From Siminovitchia acidinfaciens (GTDB lineage Bacteria; Bacillota; Bacilli; Bacillales; Bacillaceae_C), in assembly GCF_003605385.1 (NCBI RefSeq), contig NZ_QYTV02000001.1:394249-458248 (forward strand): a stretch of 64,000 bases of DNA, written 5' to 3'. A program made the position numbers and the translations under genes. How positions within the stretch are numbered: position 1 is the first letter of the stretch; every line of letters starts with the position of its first letter. Below the pieces are notes generated by a model. It was not told the DNA's origin. It saw only the letters and a program-made list of their open reading frames with translations, and searched no databases. Of this stretch, positions 18,545 through 26,417 are shown one piece after another.

Positions 18545-19761
18545 TGAAAGTGGTACAAGAAACTCTTGAAAAGTCGGATCGACATTTATTAACAAATGAG
18601 GCAAAAATCGGTGAAGAAGATTTGCCGGTGTTGCTTAGCGAACAAGTTACAAAACTCAACCAATTGGATAGTTCTATTAAAAAGGCAATTGAAGCTGCTG
18701 AATTTGCAAACAAATCTGCAAGAACAGCAAAAGACCAATCAGCAGGTTTTGGTAAGAAGAAAGTAGCAATCGAACAGTTGCAATCAGCCAGTTATGATTT
18801 AGCGAAAGCTGTTCAATCAGGAACGGTGGCTCAAAAAGTATCCTTTGAATTCCAAACGAAACTCGCTGAGATTTCTAAGTACTTATTTGGTTTAGGTGTT
18901 AGTAATATTGCGAGTAACCGATTTGTTGTGCGTGAACTTGAATTGAAATTGAAAGGCGCATCAGAAGAAGAATTATCGGAGCTAGCTCAACAAGAAATCG
19001 TTACAGTTGTTAAGCAATTAAAGGAGCAAGAAGATTTATTAATTAAGTTGGAAAACCTTTCAAAAAACATTGGAGAACAAGACCGTATCTTACAAAGGCA
19101 ATCTCAATTCAATCAAGACGTTGACAGCCGATTCGACGAACTTGTGAAAGCTGAGTTATGGAATGACGAGCAGTGGAAGAGACAAGCTGAGGTGAGTGAA
19201 GAGTTTGAAGAACAATTAAAAGCTCATGCCGTCATAGATAAAAATTTAGATAATAAATATGAAAACCAGGCTAAGATCATCAAACTACATCGTGAAAAGT
19301 TAAACAAGCATACAGAACTTCATAAACATCAGAATGAACTGATAAAAGCTCACGAAGTAATCTATAAAAGACACGATGAAATACTTAAAATGCATGAAAA
19401 GATTAATGAGAAACACAGTGAAACACTAAATGAATGCGCTAAGATGGTTGAAAATCTTGAAAGTCAACTCAAGGTTCAATCAAAACATTCTCAAGAACAG
19501 ATGGATATACTGTTTGGTAACGTTAATAAGCATGATGAAAGCTTAAATAGTTTGAATGAAATAGATAGTAGGATGAATGGGGAAATAAAGTCTAACCAAG
19601 AAACCATTGAAGTGCAAGCTCAAGAAATCCAAAAGCTTACTGATGAAGTAAATAATTTAAAAAAGCAGTTAGATACGAAAGCTAGTCTTAAAATGTCTAA
19701 AGTAAATTTTAGCATTGTGATTTTAACTTTTATATTATCTATTGTTCATTTCTTTATCTAA
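18535..19761 (+). CDS. Long coiled-coil protein with histidine ladder and C-terminal membrane anchor
   Basis: A 408-residue protein, almost wholly alpha-helical coiled coil by eye. Residues 252-294 hold a strict seven-residue ladder with histidine at 252, 259, 273, 280, 287 and 294 (Gln at 266), in blocks such as HEVIYKR HDEILKM HEKINEK. The last about 20 residues (VNFSIVILTFILSIVHFFI) are a membrane helix, so it is probably tail-anchored with the coil in the cytosol. The start is uncertain: ATG 18535, ATG 18544 (overlapping the previous stop) or GTG 18550, the last best spaced from GGGGG. No enzymatic motif was seen. It likely senses, scaffolds or localises the upstream His/Asp-rich protein. 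Confidence 0.75.
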   Translation: MGVMKVVQETLEKSDRHLLTNEAKIGEEDLPVLLSEQVTKLNQLDSSIKKAIEAAEFANKSARTAKDQSAGFGKKKVAIEQLQSASYDLAKAVQSGTVAQKVSFEFQTKLAEISKYLFGLGVSNIASNRFVVRELELKLKGASEEELSELAQQEIVTVVKQLKEQEDLLIKLENLSKNIGEQDRILQRQSQFNQDVDSRFDELVKAELWNDEQWKRQAEVSEEFEEQLKAHAVIDKNLDNKYENQAKIIKLHREKLNKHTELHKHQNELIKAHEVIYKRHDEILKMHEKINEKHSETLNECAKMVENLESQLKVQSKHSQEQMDILFGNVNKHDESLNSLNEIDSRMNGEIKSNQETIEVQAQEIQKLTDEVNNLKKQLDTKASLKMSKVNFSIVILTFILSIVHFFI

Positions 19762-19885
19762 TTCATAAGTCTTTAATTGAGAAAGGTATTTCTTTTCTGA
19801 TGAGTTTTTAGGTTTTGATAAGGGAAAAAACCTAAAATATATCTGTTAAAATTTTATTTAATAAAACAAAATAGATACAAAAAAC

Positions 19886-19919
19886 AGCATTAGGAGATAA
19901 ATCCCAATGCTATTTTTTT
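19886..19919 (+). terminator. Terminator after the coiled-coil gene
   Basis: AGCATT...AATGCT stem extended by GGA/TCC around one mismatch, followed by ATTTTTTT. A second T-A-rich stem-loop (TTTTTAGGTTTT with AAAAAACCTAAAA) lies just before, at 19805-19838. Confidence 0.75.
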
Positions 19920-19923
19920 GCAT

Positions 19924-19957
19924 CTTAAATCACCACGGTGAACCGTATCATAAGTAA
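19924..19957 (+). repeat. Repeat copy 2 (GGTGAACCGTATCA)
   Basis: TTAAATCACCACGGTGAACCGTATCATAAGTAA. Its left half matches copy 1 at 16731, and its right half (GGTGAACCGTATCANAAGTAA) matches copy 3 at 22987 with one mismatch. It sits exactly between the two two-gene modules. Confidence 0.6.
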
Positions 19958-19963
19958 AAGAGA

Positions 19964-19995
19964 AAATCCTAACGATAAACTGTTAGGATTTTTCC
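19964..19995 (+). terminator. Terminator-like hairpin
   Basis: AAATCCTAAC and GTTAGGATTT form a 10-bp stem with an 8-base loop and the run TTTTTCC. The A-rich upstream side makes it potentially bidirectional. Confidence 0.65.
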
Positions 19996-20096
19996 TTTAA
20001 AATGAGAAACAGGGGTTAAGATTGGCCTCCAGCGCATGATACTGCAGATTCAGAATAGCAGAGGCCTTATTATCTTGGGAAGCCATTCATATCATT

Positions 20097-20309
20097 GTGC
20101 AATGGTATGTAGAGGTATATGTTCCCGTTAACTTAGCTGTACCAGAGTACCAAGATCCGGTACCAGACACTGGGAAGGGTTATGAGATAGCCGAACTGGA
20201 AGTAAGGTTGAAAATTATGGAGAACCTAATCAGAACTTCACTGCAACAGCAACAGGAAGGACCGCAGAAAAATATAAAAAAGTGCTTGAAAATAAGCACT
20301 TTAATATAA
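20097..20309 (+). pseudogene. Short open frame of unknown origin, probably a remnant
   Basis: A 70-codon frame with VPEYQDPVPDTGKGYEIAEL followed by a helical, Gln-rich tail (LIRTSLQQQQEGPQKN). The tail resembles those of small phage or mobile-element proteins, but I cannot name one. There is no good ribosome site and it runs into the 3' end of the opposing SIR2 gene. Listed only so that the 540-base gap is accounted for. Confidence 0.25.
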
Positions 20310-21521
20310 TTCCTCTAAAATGGTTTTTATAGCTTTTACATGATCATGTTTGTCTTCTTTATTTACATTAATACCTATAGGTATAAGGTTTTTATCCAAT
20401 AATTCTTTTGCATCAAAAGCATGTAAATTTGGGACAATAATAAAATGCTCTCCTTTTATATGCTCAAGAATTTTATCATAAAGATTTTTGAAATACTCAT
20501 CTTTAAAAGAAAATCCAATAAACAATAATGTTTTATTACTCATAATTCCATTAAGAATATGCATTATTTTCTCAGATTGATAGAGGTTATCATAATCCTC
20601 TTTTGTTACTATCATTGAGCTATATTGAACTATATGACCATGAAGATGAATAACATTTTGCTCATCTTCATCCAAAAAGTCTTGTAGATCCTCTAGGTTT
20701 TCTAATATTATTGGCATTACAAACTCTTCCCGATAGTCATTTAAGTAATCAGCAATTGCATTATCATAGTTGGTAGTAATAATAAATTCTGTATCAAGTT
20801 TTAAGATATCTAAGATGTTGTGATGATTAGTATTAGATTCCTTTTTATAGCGTGATTTTATTATATCTTTAATGTCCCGTTTTAGTACTTGTTCGGTTTG
20901 ATATAAAAGTGAATATTGTTTTAAGAAGCTTAGTGCTCTTAGATAATCACCTTGTTCAATTAATTCAGTATATTTTTCCTTATTAGTATCAGATAGACCT
21001 TTGTCTAATTCAAGTAATAGTTCCCCCCAGTTAGGTAAATTAAAAGGAATAGAAACCCCCGCTCCTAGAAAAGGAATTAATTTATGAGTGCGATTTTTTA
21101 GTCTATCTAAGTTATGCCTATAGTCTTCAATTAAATACTTTTTTAATTGATTCTTTTTATGTTCATGAATTAATTTTAAAAAGTTAGAATTAAGCTTATA
21201 AGTTTCACTTATAATATGGTTTTCTGAATCTAATAAAGTTTCGCCACAATGTCCACATTCCTCATTAAGACTAACTGCAAAATCAACCGAGTCTGTTGCT
21301 TCACAATCGTATGTAAAATACTTAGAAATAAAGTTGGTTCTTAATAATTCAGTAAGAATTGTATTAAGGGTATCTATTTCAATATTGTAGTGTATCAATC
21401 TTTCCTTTGGGAAAATTTCATCTTTTACTACTTCAGCAAGCATATTTAATTGCTCAAGTACTTCTTCTTCACTTTTTTGAAGTTTGGTACTAACGGTATG
21501 AATTAACTGTGTTAACAACAT
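20301..21521 (-). CDS. SIR2-domain protein, second gene of an unfamiliar two-gene module
   Basis: A 406-residue protein. The SIR2-type NAD-binding core begins near residue 140: LIPFLGAGVSIPFNLPNWGE, then EFIITTNYDNAIADYLNDY, NVIHLHGHIVQYSSMIVTKE and MSNKTLLFIGFSFKDEYFKNL. These are the GAGxS, TTNYD and HLHG motifs of the defence-associated SIR2_2-like group, which in ThsA, DSR and SIR2-Ago systems depletes NAD during phage infection. The first 135 residues are an unfamiliar N-terminal region with a CGHCGETLLDSE cysteine pair. It overlaps the upstream gene's end by 32 bases, so the two are coupled. NADase activity is inferred from motif; the trigger is unknown and may be the partner. Confidence 0.85.
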   Translation of the reverse strand: MLLTQLIHTVSTKLQKSEEEVLEQLNMLAEVVKDEIFPKERLIHYNIEIDTLNTILTELLRTNFISKYFTYDCEATDSVDFAVSLNEECGHCGETLLDSENHIISETYKLNSNFLKLIHEHKKNQLKKYLIEDYRHNLDRLKNRTHKLIPFLGAGVSIPFNLPNWGELLLELDKGLSDTNKEKYTELIEQGDYLRALSFLKQYSLLYQTEQVLKRDIKDIIKSRYKKESNTNHHNILDILKLDTEFIITTNYDNAIADYLNDYREEFVMPIILENLEDLQDFLDEDEQNVIHLHGHIVQYSSMIVTKEDYDNLYQSEKIMHILNGIMSNKTLLFIGFSFKDEYFKNLYDKILEHIKGEHFIIVPNLHAFDAKELLDKNLIPIGINVNKEDKHDHVKAIKTILEELY

Positions 21522-22767
21522 AATGAATTATCTCCTTATCTAAAGGTCTATTAGGAAGGAAAACTATTCTAAACCTTTTGCTTGTAGAGTATACAGTTGT
21601 TTGGATGACATCTATATCCTTGTCATCACTAAAAGTGTAATCGGTAAACCATGAGATTGACCAGTTATCGAGTCCTAATGCTTGTTCAAAATTAAAATAA
21701 AGACTATGAAACATATCTGATGCTGAGACAGGGTGTTTAGAATTACTTGACTGAGTCGAGCTCCTACTTGATTTGCTTGATGTGAATTTTATTCGTGTTG
21801 GATAACCAACAAGCTTTTGCTTTTTTGCTTTTCTAACGAGTTCGATGGCCTTTATATTGTATTCAATGTAATAAGATAGCAGCAATGCTTGAATTTTTTT
21901 TCTCAAATCCCCTTTATCAGCATTGTTTAGTCCCTCATCGTTTTTAAATAAAGCTTTGTCTAATTTTTTTACCGCATCTTTTATTGATTTATTTGTCCGT
22001 AAATCTACCTCATTACGTATGTCTTCTAATAAAGCAGTATCTAAGCTTTTGCAAAAGTTGTACATACCAGTACGATCTTTTTTTACAGAAGGTTTTTTTA
22101 ATGAAATACCTAAGGTATATAGTACTTTATTAATTACAGTTTTATGCATTTGATGAATAGTTGTATTTGTTTCTTCGTCTTCTTTTTTTATTTCTGAGAT
22201 GTTTCTTACCATGGTTAGAGCCAAATTATTTCTGAAATCGAGATCAATACCAGCAATAAAGTAAGCAATTCCTTGCGTTTTTTTAGGCACGACCTCTACA
22301 AATAGGAACCTAGCAGATGTTACTAAACCATTCTCCTCAGTATAATCAAACCCAGCAATAAAAGTAGTGCGTGGTGAAGTTATATTCAGTACATCCATTA
22401 GATAAAAGCCATTTTCACTCATGTGATTATGAAAGTTAATAGGAATAGTATCTTTAATATTCAACTCATTTATTAAGTGTTTGACCTTTTCTTTAAAGAA
22501 GTTGACTTGTAAATTTGGATGTCCAGAGATTTTTTCAACAAAAACATTTTTTAAATGACTATAAAGAATATTCTCAAAAAATATATAACCTATATCTTCT
22601 ATTTTAAAGTTATCTATCAAATAACTATAGTAATCTGGAAAATCCAGATTTTGAACTTCTTTAGGAATTTCATACTTAATGGAAACATCATTTTTAAATT
22701 TGTCGACGTCGATGAAATCCAGAAATTTTCCTCCATTAAAGATATATATTCCGTCTTTTGTCTCCAT
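21490..22767 (-). CDS. Unknown partner of the SIR2 protein
   Basis: A 425-residue protein I do not recognise, first gene of the pair. It opens METKDGIYIFNGGKFLDFID. A probable globular N-terminal half (to about residue 190, with ARFLFVEVVPKKTQGIAYF and IAGIDLDFRNNLALTMVR) is followed by a helical, Lys-rich region, a Ser-rich linker (SSKSSRSSTQSSNSK, about residues 328-342) and a C-terminal segment. GGGGG stands about 9 bases before the ATG. No nuclease, protease or nucleotide-binding motif is visible. In known SIR2 systems the partner or adjoining domain senses the invader, so a sensor or regulator role is the natural guess. It is AT-rich like its partner. Confidence 0.75.
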   Translation of the reverse strand: METKDGIYIFNGGKFLDFIDVDKFKNDVSIKYEIPKEVQNLDFPDYYSYLIDNFKIEDIGYIFFENILYSHLKNVFVEKISGHPNLQVNFFKEKVKHLINELNIKDTIPINFHNHMSENGFYLMDVLNITSPRTTFIAGFDYTEENGLVTSARFLFVEVVPKKTQGIAYFIAGIDLDFRNNLALTMVRNISEIKKEDEETNTTIHQMHKTVINKVLYTLGISLKKPSVKKDRTGMYNFCKSLDTALLEDIRNEVDLRTNKSIKDAVKKLDKALFKNDEGLNNADKGDLRKKIQALLLSYYIEYNIKAIELVRKAKKQKLVGYPTRIKFTSSKSSRSSTQSSNSKHPVSASDMFHSLYFNFEQALGLDNWSISWFTDYTFSDDKDIDVIQTTVYSTSKRFRIVFLPNRPLDKEIIHYVVNTVNSYR

Positions 22768-22938
22768 AATATTGCCCCCTTAAACAAAATTATAGCATAA
22801 TGCGAAATATTGTATTAATTGGTTTTCAACCGAAATACGCCATATTGTATATATTAAGGTGCATAATGAATATTTACTCAAATAACATTTATTTTTATTG
22901 AATTACCCCCCTCCCCACGAAGTCAAAGTTTTTTTCAT

Positions 22939-22963
22939 AAAAAAACCTGTCAAGTTGACAGGT
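22939..22963 (-). terminator. Terminator on the minus strand upstream of the SIR2 module
   Basis: ACCTGTCA and TGACAGGT form an 8-bp stem with a 3-base loop, followed on the minus strand by TTTTTTTA. It would insulate the SIR2 module from transcription coming from the right. Confidence 0.65.
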
Positions 22964-22986
22964 CATTTTCACAATTAGATTGATAA

Positions 22987-23007
22987 GGTGAACCGTATCA
23001 AAAGTAA
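22987..23007 (+). repeat. Repeat copy 3 (GGTGAACCGTATCA)
   Basis: GGTGAACCGTATCAAAAGTAA, one mismatch from copy 2 at 19937-19957. In one plus-strand frame the region reads DKVNRIKSNGKSKIRVYY then stop, so it may be the tail of a lost gene such as a recombinase. Confidence 0.55.
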
Positions 23008-23075
23008 TGGTAAATCAAAAATTAGAGTGTACTATTGAGATTTGTAAATTAGAAATAAGATAAATAGGTATAAAT

Positions 23076-23106
23076 AAAAAGAGGAAGGAATTAATCCGTC
23101 CTCTTT
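23076..23106 (+). terminator. Terminator-like hairpin
   Basis: AAAGAGGA(A)GGA and TCC(G)TCCTCTTT pair with one mismatch, flanked by A on the left and T on the right, hence bidirectional. Confidence 0.6.
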
Positions 23107-23362
23107 TTATTGTTTAAAGTAGCCGAGGTTAGTTTTTAAAGTGTTTATGGTGATTCCTATTAAATAAATATTGAATAGGCAGAAAAACGAAAATAAAAGT
23201 AATTAATATTATGGTGTTTTATGTTATATAAAAAATTGTAATTTAGATTTAAAATTAAAGTATAGAATGGGAACTTTTGTACTTATACAAACGGGAGGTC
23301 TGTTGAAGAGTACCATTAAGTCTTTGTTCAACATTCGGTTTAAAATGTGAAGTAGGCAAAAC

Positions 23363-23391
23363 AAAAAAGAGGTTGATCAGACCTCTTTTTT
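23363..23391 (-). terminator. Terminator of the small membrane protein gene
   Basis: AAAAAAGAGGT and ACCTCTTTTTT with a 7-base loop; usable from either strand, 11 bases after the minus-strand stop at 23403. Confidence 0.75.
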
Positions 23392-23402
23392 GCTTCTGAC
23401 AC

Positions 23403-23603
23403 TTACCTATTCCTTAGTTTAAATGCGAAGCATATTAAGGTGAAGGCAGTTATCATTGTACATACTATTCCAAAGGTTTCAGGATTACTTTTAACAATTA
23501 CTTTATGTACGACCATAAAGATTGTCTGTCCATAAGCACCTATAAAGAAAAATATGTACTCCAGTAAGAAGTTTAAAGCCACTGTTTGATTCCAATTTTT
23601 CAT
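23403..23603 (-). CDS. Small two-helix membrane protein of unknown function
   Basis: A 66-residue product starting MKNWNQTVALNFLLEYIF, with two hydrophobic helices: about residues 11-35 (FLLEYIFFFIGAYGQTIFMV) and about 44-61 (FGIVCTMITAFTLICFAF), the latter followed by KLRNR. The start is set by AGGAGG 9 bases before ATG 23601-23603; the frame extends 9 codons further upstream without a ribosome site. Its own terminator follows. The family is not recognised. Small membrane proteins of this size include holin-like, immunity and stress peptides, and nothing here distinguishes them. Confidence 0.65.
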   Translation of the reverse strand: MKNWNQTVALNFLLEYIFFFIGAYGQTIFMVVHKVIVKSNPETFGIVCTMITAFTLICFAFKLRNR

Positions 23604-23834
23604 ATTAAAATTCCTCCTAAAGTGTTTCACTGGGCAATACTAAAATTTTCGTAACAGTATATACCCAGTGTTTTAGGCGGAAAAAATGAATGATTGGAAC
23701 AGAGCTTCTTCTTACTTTTTATTGTGAGGTAAATCTTAGTAAAGGAGGAAACAAATAACACGAAAAATTGGCGGTTTACCCAGTGAAAAGTAAACCTTTT
23801 TAATAAAATGGATTAACTTTTAAAATTGGTTAAT

Positions 23835-23906
23835 TCATTCGTCGTAATTGTTTGCTCTACAATAAATGTAGCTTTGAACAAAATTCACACGTTTTATTTC
23901 AATCAT
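23835..23906 (-). CDS. Possible 23-residue peptide
   Basis: MIEIKRVNFVQSYIYCRANN plus three residues, preceded by AAAAGGAG at 8 bases. A good ribosome site is the only support; it may be a leader or chance. Confidence 0.3.
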   Translation of the reverse strand: MIEIKRVNFVQSYIYCRANNYDE

Positions 23907-24653
23907 GGTGATCAACTCCTTTTACAAAAATAGATTACCTCACTGAAGTAATTATAGAATTTTTGTTTAATTATTTCAATAACTTAGGGATTCTTTTTAT
24001 TTAGAGTGTTATGGGGTAGTCAGAGAACTATGGGGAGACTTTTTTAAATTGTAGAAACTTTTGCTGAAATAATCGTTGCATATAGATAAGAATGGTCTTT
24101 AAAAGAAGAGGGTTATAATACACCCCCTTTGAAGATGATAAAATATGTTTGCCCCAAAGTAATGAGAACCAGGATAGATATAATCCATACATACCATTAT
24201 AAATTTTTTAAAAAGTTACCTATCACTGGGAATAGAGTTGGAAACAATGCATGGATTAATGTTATTAAAACACCTATAATTGCGATTACTATTGACTCAT
24301 TAATTTAATATTCCTCCAATAGATTTTGATTGAGGATAAAGCTAGGTTAGAAAGGTTTTTTTCTCATAAGCATTATAGAGGGTTGATCGTGATATTTTAA
24401 CAGTGTTTTGGCCGAACTTTGTTTTACCTAGCAACGGAGCTTTACTTCTGGTTGAAATTCTTTTTATGCCCATATATAAATAAAGACGAAAGTTGAAAGG
24501 TTACTCCCCAAATAACCTGCATATTTCTGTTTTCAAGGAAAAAATTTATCTTTCTCACCGTATAGTGATTTGTTGGGAGAATTTTCTCAGTTTTGTGCTG
24601 AAGAAGTGGCTCACTTAGACAATTGAGGAATATGAGGAATTTATTTACTTGAG
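23907..24653. other. AT-rich intergenic stretch
   Basis: Apart from the possible small peptide at 24197-24304, no credible gene was found here. Confidence 0.4.
24197..24304 (-). CDS. Possible 35-residue hydrophobic peptide with an ATT start
   Basis: GGAGG at 24313-24317 lies 8 bases before ATT 24302-24304, which opens INESIVIAIIGVLITLIHAL and continues FPTLFPVIGNFLKN, a single membrane helix. The nearby ATG at 24298-24300 is in another frame and stops after three codons. Either a rare ATT start or a small gene damaged by an indel. The composition resembles type I toxin or small stress peptides, but no antisense RNA was identified. Confidence 0.3.
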   Translation of the reverse strand: MNESIVIAIIGVLITLIHALFPTLFPVIGNFLKNL

Positions 24654-24981
24654 CATATAACGAGAAGTATGCTGAAAACTTATTTGAGGAATTAAAAATC
24701 TACATAAAAGAAGAGACAGCTAGAAGTAAAATAATGCATGGAGAACTTTTCTTATTTTATAAAGAGGACTATGTCATTGCCACAGAAGAATTAGCAAAAG
24801 TGCCTCTTACAACTGATGAATTACTGGAGGACCTAGTCTTTTTAGGCAGTTGAGTCAGGATCAAATTTAAACAGTGGGACAATTGCCAAGGGAGCTTGTA
24901 ATCCTTGGCAAATATGAAAATGTTGGCGTTGGTACTGTGGAGAAGTTGTTTGAACAGTTGAAGGAAAAGCAGGGAGTTTAG
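24654..24981 (+). pseudogene. Decayed gene fragments of unknown family
   Basis: One frame reads AYNEKYAENLFEELKIYIKE and on through ATEELAKVPLTTDELLEDLV to a TAG at 24843-24845. A second frame picks up as PRELVILGKYENVGVGTVEK and ends LFEQLKEKQGV with TAG at 24979-24981. There is no start with a ribosome site. The second part recurs at 28494-28635, so two damaged copies of the same gene end flank the replication cassette. The helical, charged sequence is not recognised. Confidence 0.45.
24837..24981 (+). repeat. Direct repeat, left copy
   Basis: Aligns by eye with 28494-28635; shared blocks include CAAATATGAAAATGTTGG and GAGAAGTTGTTTGAACAGTT. The pair brackets the replication cassette. Confidence 0.6.
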
Positions 24982-25228
24982 CAGTTGTGAAGAATGGGAT
25001 AAGGGTTTCGTTCCTTTATCCCATCCTTTTTGTATACAAGAAAAAGTACCATGTTGATGCTGGTAGACAGCTTTTCAAGGATCGATATGAATAGAATACT
25101 CCAGTCTGTATTTTAAAACTTGCTCATACAATCTGTTTCTGCAGTTTTTTTTATTTTCGACGTGACATCCCACTACAATCCAGCCTTTAAAAATACAAGT
25201 GAGAAACGCTTTTTTTTATTTTTTCGCC

Positions 25229-25345
25229 CTCAGGGTGTCCTTTTTTAAAGAATCCCTCTATATAAAAGATGACAACAGCGGCAGATGCAGGAGGCTGAAC
25301 GATGTTCAGCGCCGTTGATTTTCTAAAAAGGGGGAAGTTTGGATG
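25229..25345 (+). repeat. Copy B of the leader repeat, upstream of the initiator gene
   Basis: AATCCCTCTATATAAAAG, AGCGGCAGATGCAGGAGGC and a GGGGGAAGTTTGGATGAG ending correspond to copy A at 14404-14506. In this copy it also contains a small stem (GCTGAACGATGTTCAGC). As it ends at the initiator's start codon it is probably its native promoter/leader. Confidence 0.6.
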
Positions 25346-26086
25346 AGCAGATTGTTGATTCAAGAGCATCCCGTAATGATCATTCCATCGTTAGCTGTGA
25401 AGCTGGGGGTAAATGAAGCAGTGGTGTTGCAACAGATGCATTATTGGGTGATGAAAAGCACACATATTAAGGACGGACGAAAGTGGGTGTATAACACATA
25501 CAGCCAGTGGCATGAGCAGCTACCGTTTTGGTCGGAGAGCACGCTGAGACGCACGATTAATTCGCTGGAGAAGAAGGGATTGGTGATGTCCGCGATGTTC
25601 AATCAGTCCAGGATGGACCAAACGAAATGGTACACTCTGGACTATGAAAAATTGGAGGAGTTAGCTGGAGAAGATCAAGATGGACATCTCCCTGCCCCGG
25701 ATGGCATAGTGACCGAGCCAGTCCGAGCGCCTGAGCAGGCCAGTTTGACCAAACCAATACCAGAGATTACTACAAAGACTACAACAGAAAAAATACATAT
25801 TCCTTTTTCCGAGGTCGTTGAATACTTGAATGCAAAAACGGGATCTGCCTACAAGCCGAACACGAGGCGTACACGGGAGCTGATCCGTGCACGCTGGAAC
25901 GAGGGGTTTACCTTGCAGGATATGAAAAAAGTGATTGACCTGAAGACAGCGGAATGGCTACATGATTCTGATTGGAGGAAATACTTGCGTCCAGAGACGT
26001 TGTTTGGGACAAAGTTTGAATCGTATTTGAACCAAAAACCGGCCACAAAGGTATTGTGGGAGGAGGAGTTTAATTTTGATGACTAA
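25343..26086 (+). CDS. Phage-type replication initiator (winged-helix N-terminus, TIGR02220-type C-terminus)
   Basis: A 247-residue protein. The N-terminal about 110 residues form a DnaD/replication-initiator-like winged helix (VNEAVVLQQMHYWV, LPFWSESTLRRTINSLEKKG). A Pro/Thr-rich linker follows, then the conserved phage C-terminal domain (VVEYLNAKTGSAYKPNTRRT ... RPETLFGTKFESYLNQ), which helps load the helicase. GGGGG lies about 8 bases before ATG 25343. It overlaps the next gene, a G39P-like loader, and then DnaB follows: the standard order in Bacillus phage replication modules. No phage structural, lysis or integrase gene is near, so this is an orphan cassette. Confidence 0.85.
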   Translation: MSRLLIQEHPVMIIPSLAVKLGVNEAVVLQQMHYWVMKSTHIKDGRKWVYNTYSQWHEQLPFWSESTLRRTINSLEKKGLVMSAMFNQSRMDQTKWYTLDYEKLEELAGEDQDGHLPAPDGIVTEPVRAPEQASLTKPIPEITTKTTTEKIHIPFSEVVEYLNAKTGSAYKPNTRRTRELIRARWNEGFTLQDMKKVIDLKTAEWLHDSDWRKYLRPETLFGTKFESYLNQKPATKVLWEEEFNFDD

Positions 26087-26417
26087 ACGGGAGACGTTTT
26101 CGCTGATGGCTAGGATTGCGGTCTATTACGAACAATTCGAGCTGGATCAGAAAAAGCTGGATTCATGGCATGAGGTGCTAAAGGGTTGCAATCTGGAGGA
26201 GTTGGAAGCCGCACTGCACGCGCATGTGTCAGCCTCTGTGTACCCTCCAAAAATCGCCAATCTGCTGAAAAGGCCGCAAAAGGCTCGGGTGGTTCCAGGT
26301 CCTGAAGAAACGGAAAGAATCATGTCCGGGAAAGAGAAGCCTGCCAGCCGCGAAGCCATGCAAAGCGAGCTGGAGAAGGTGCGGACCATTTTGGGGATAG
26401 GCAGAGGAGAATCTTGA
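26079..26417 (+). CDS. G39P-like helicase loader/inhibitor
   Basis: About 112 residues, starting MTKRETFSLMARIAVYYEQF. The N-terminal helical domain with FELDQKKLDSWHEVLKGC and VYPPKIANLL fits the SPP1 G39P replicative helicase loader/inhibitor family; the C-terminal half is charged and probably flexible, as in G39P. AGGAGGAG lies 10 bases before ATG 26079 (a TTG at 26076 is also in frame). It overlaps the initiator's stop and, by one base, the start of dnaB, so translation is coupled through the whole set. It is expected to bind the DnaB-type product and deliver it to the initiator-bound origin. Confidence 0.75.
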   Translation: MTKRETFSLMARIAVYYEQFELDQKKLDSWHEVLKGCNLEELEAALHAHVSASVYPPKIANLLKRPQKARVVPGPEETERIMSGKEKPASREAMQSELEKVRTILGIGRGES

